From Ettlia oleoabundans (Eukaryota > Chlorophyta > Chlorophyceae > Chlamydomonadales), in NCBI GenBank assembly GCA_019693395.1, contig JAAMXP010006545.1:1-47961 (forward strand): DNA of 47,961 nucleotides, written 5' to 3'. Below the pieces are notes generated by a model that saw nothing but the letters and a program-made list of their open reading frames with translations, was not told the origin of the DNA and made no database searches. A program made the position numbers and the translations under genes. The number at the start of each line of letters is the position of its first letter. Position 1 is the first letter of the stretch. This document shows, one piece after another, positions 47,437 through 47,961 of the stretch.

Positions 47437-47961
47437 GGCAACGACCGAGCCGCGAAAGGCCAACTGCCCTGTCTATGGACGAAACGAAAGCGATCAAATG
47501 TCCACGATAAAAGGCTGATGCCGATAGGTAACCAGCCGGTTTGGCATACCTGCTCAGCTGGCGCCCATGAGCAGGCGCCGGTAGACGTCGGCAAGGGATG
47601 TCCAGTGGCCAAACTTTGGTGTCCCCTGCACCTTTGTTGCGAAAACAATGGGAAGGGACATATGCATGTGTAATGCTTGCACTCTGTCGTTTCTGAACGG
47701 GGCAAAGGCAGGCTTCCTGCCGCCATGCACCACGTTGCATTTAGCGGCAACTTTGAGGCTGTGTGCTGCAAGCCACACTTGACTTGCGTGACGAAGTGGA
47801 CTGGCATATATAACATAAAAAACTCGGCTGTTTTCGTGTGAATTAAACTTTTTCCTAGCCCAGGCATTTCAAGTTCTCTTCTTCACTATCCTCATTACAG
47901 GTAGGCCTCCCGGTGGCGCATGGGGTGCCACGCATGATGGGTCGTCATGTCCCATCACGCA
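47437..47961. other. Upstream region of the large minus-strand gene, to the window edge
   Basis: On the minus strand, 47663-47574 reads as a protein-like segment (TPKFGHWTSLADVYRRLLMG) that ends at a TGA; it may be an upstream exon of the large gene or part of another minus-strand gene, but I could not join it through a standard donor. On the plus strand, 47803-47830 is AT-rich (ATATATAACATAAAAAAC). Nothing else can be assigned. Confidence 0.4.

Noticed and set aside
1..47961. tRNA, rRNA, CRISPR array, transposase, reverse transcriptase
   Set aside because: I looked for their hallmark sequences on both strands and recognised none; the only repeats are short simple repeats and the 35.3-35.6 kb set.

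Overview
The window is nuclear DNA of a GC-rich green alga, most likely a chlorophyte of the trebouxiophyte/Chlorella type (inference). Genes carry many short introns, proteins are rich in Ala, Gln and Ser runs encoded by CAG/CTG repeats, TGTAA (the usual green-algal polyadenylation signal) lies downstream of several stop codons, and the gene set is plant-like (DPE2, plant-type metaxin, E2F). I rebuilt exon chains by joining reading frames at splice sites with matching phase. Eleven of the twelve genes give a chain with a start and continuous phase or a well-defined partial chain; the exception is the 5' end of the E2F gene.

Layout, left to right: 22-2038 (-) the 5' part of DPE2, cytosolic 4-alpha-glucanotransferase, running off the left edge; 2334-4396 (+) metaxin; 4756-5417 (+) a small membrane protein with a probable organelle-targeting N-terminus; 6012-8413 (-) an E2F transcription factor; 8728-13862 (+) a secreted GH20 beta-N-acetylhexosaminidase; 14485-16735 (-) a MORN-repeat protein; 16882-19332 (+) an Ap4A phosphorylase; 19960-23075 (-) an SLC35D-type nucleotide-sugar transporter with a 20-N assembly gap in one intron; 23404-24104 (+) a TMEM234-like protein; 24205-26113 (+) an acidic disordered protein; 26496-35012 (+) the HEAT-repeat PIKK cofactor TTI1; 36007-47436 (-) a 21-exon gene for a 2015-residue protein I could not identify.

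The genes do not form a pathway cluster; this is ordinary eukaryotic gene order. Four head-to-head pairs share short 5' intervals (DPE2/metaxin 295 bp, E2F/hexosaminidase, MORN/Ap4A phosphorylase 146 bp, transporter/TMEM234-like 328 bp). No rRNA, tRNA, CRISPR array, transposase or reverse transcriptase was recognised.

The most unusual signals are a high share of GC-AG introns (10 of about 85 donors by my reconstruction), the unidentified 2015-residue protein, a 14-bp perfect inverted repeat in the 35.0-36.0 kb intergenic region, polybasic loops and a long insert in the hexosaminidase, and the Ala/Gln-rich amphipathic tail of the MORN protein. I found no clear evidence of a new multi-gene system.
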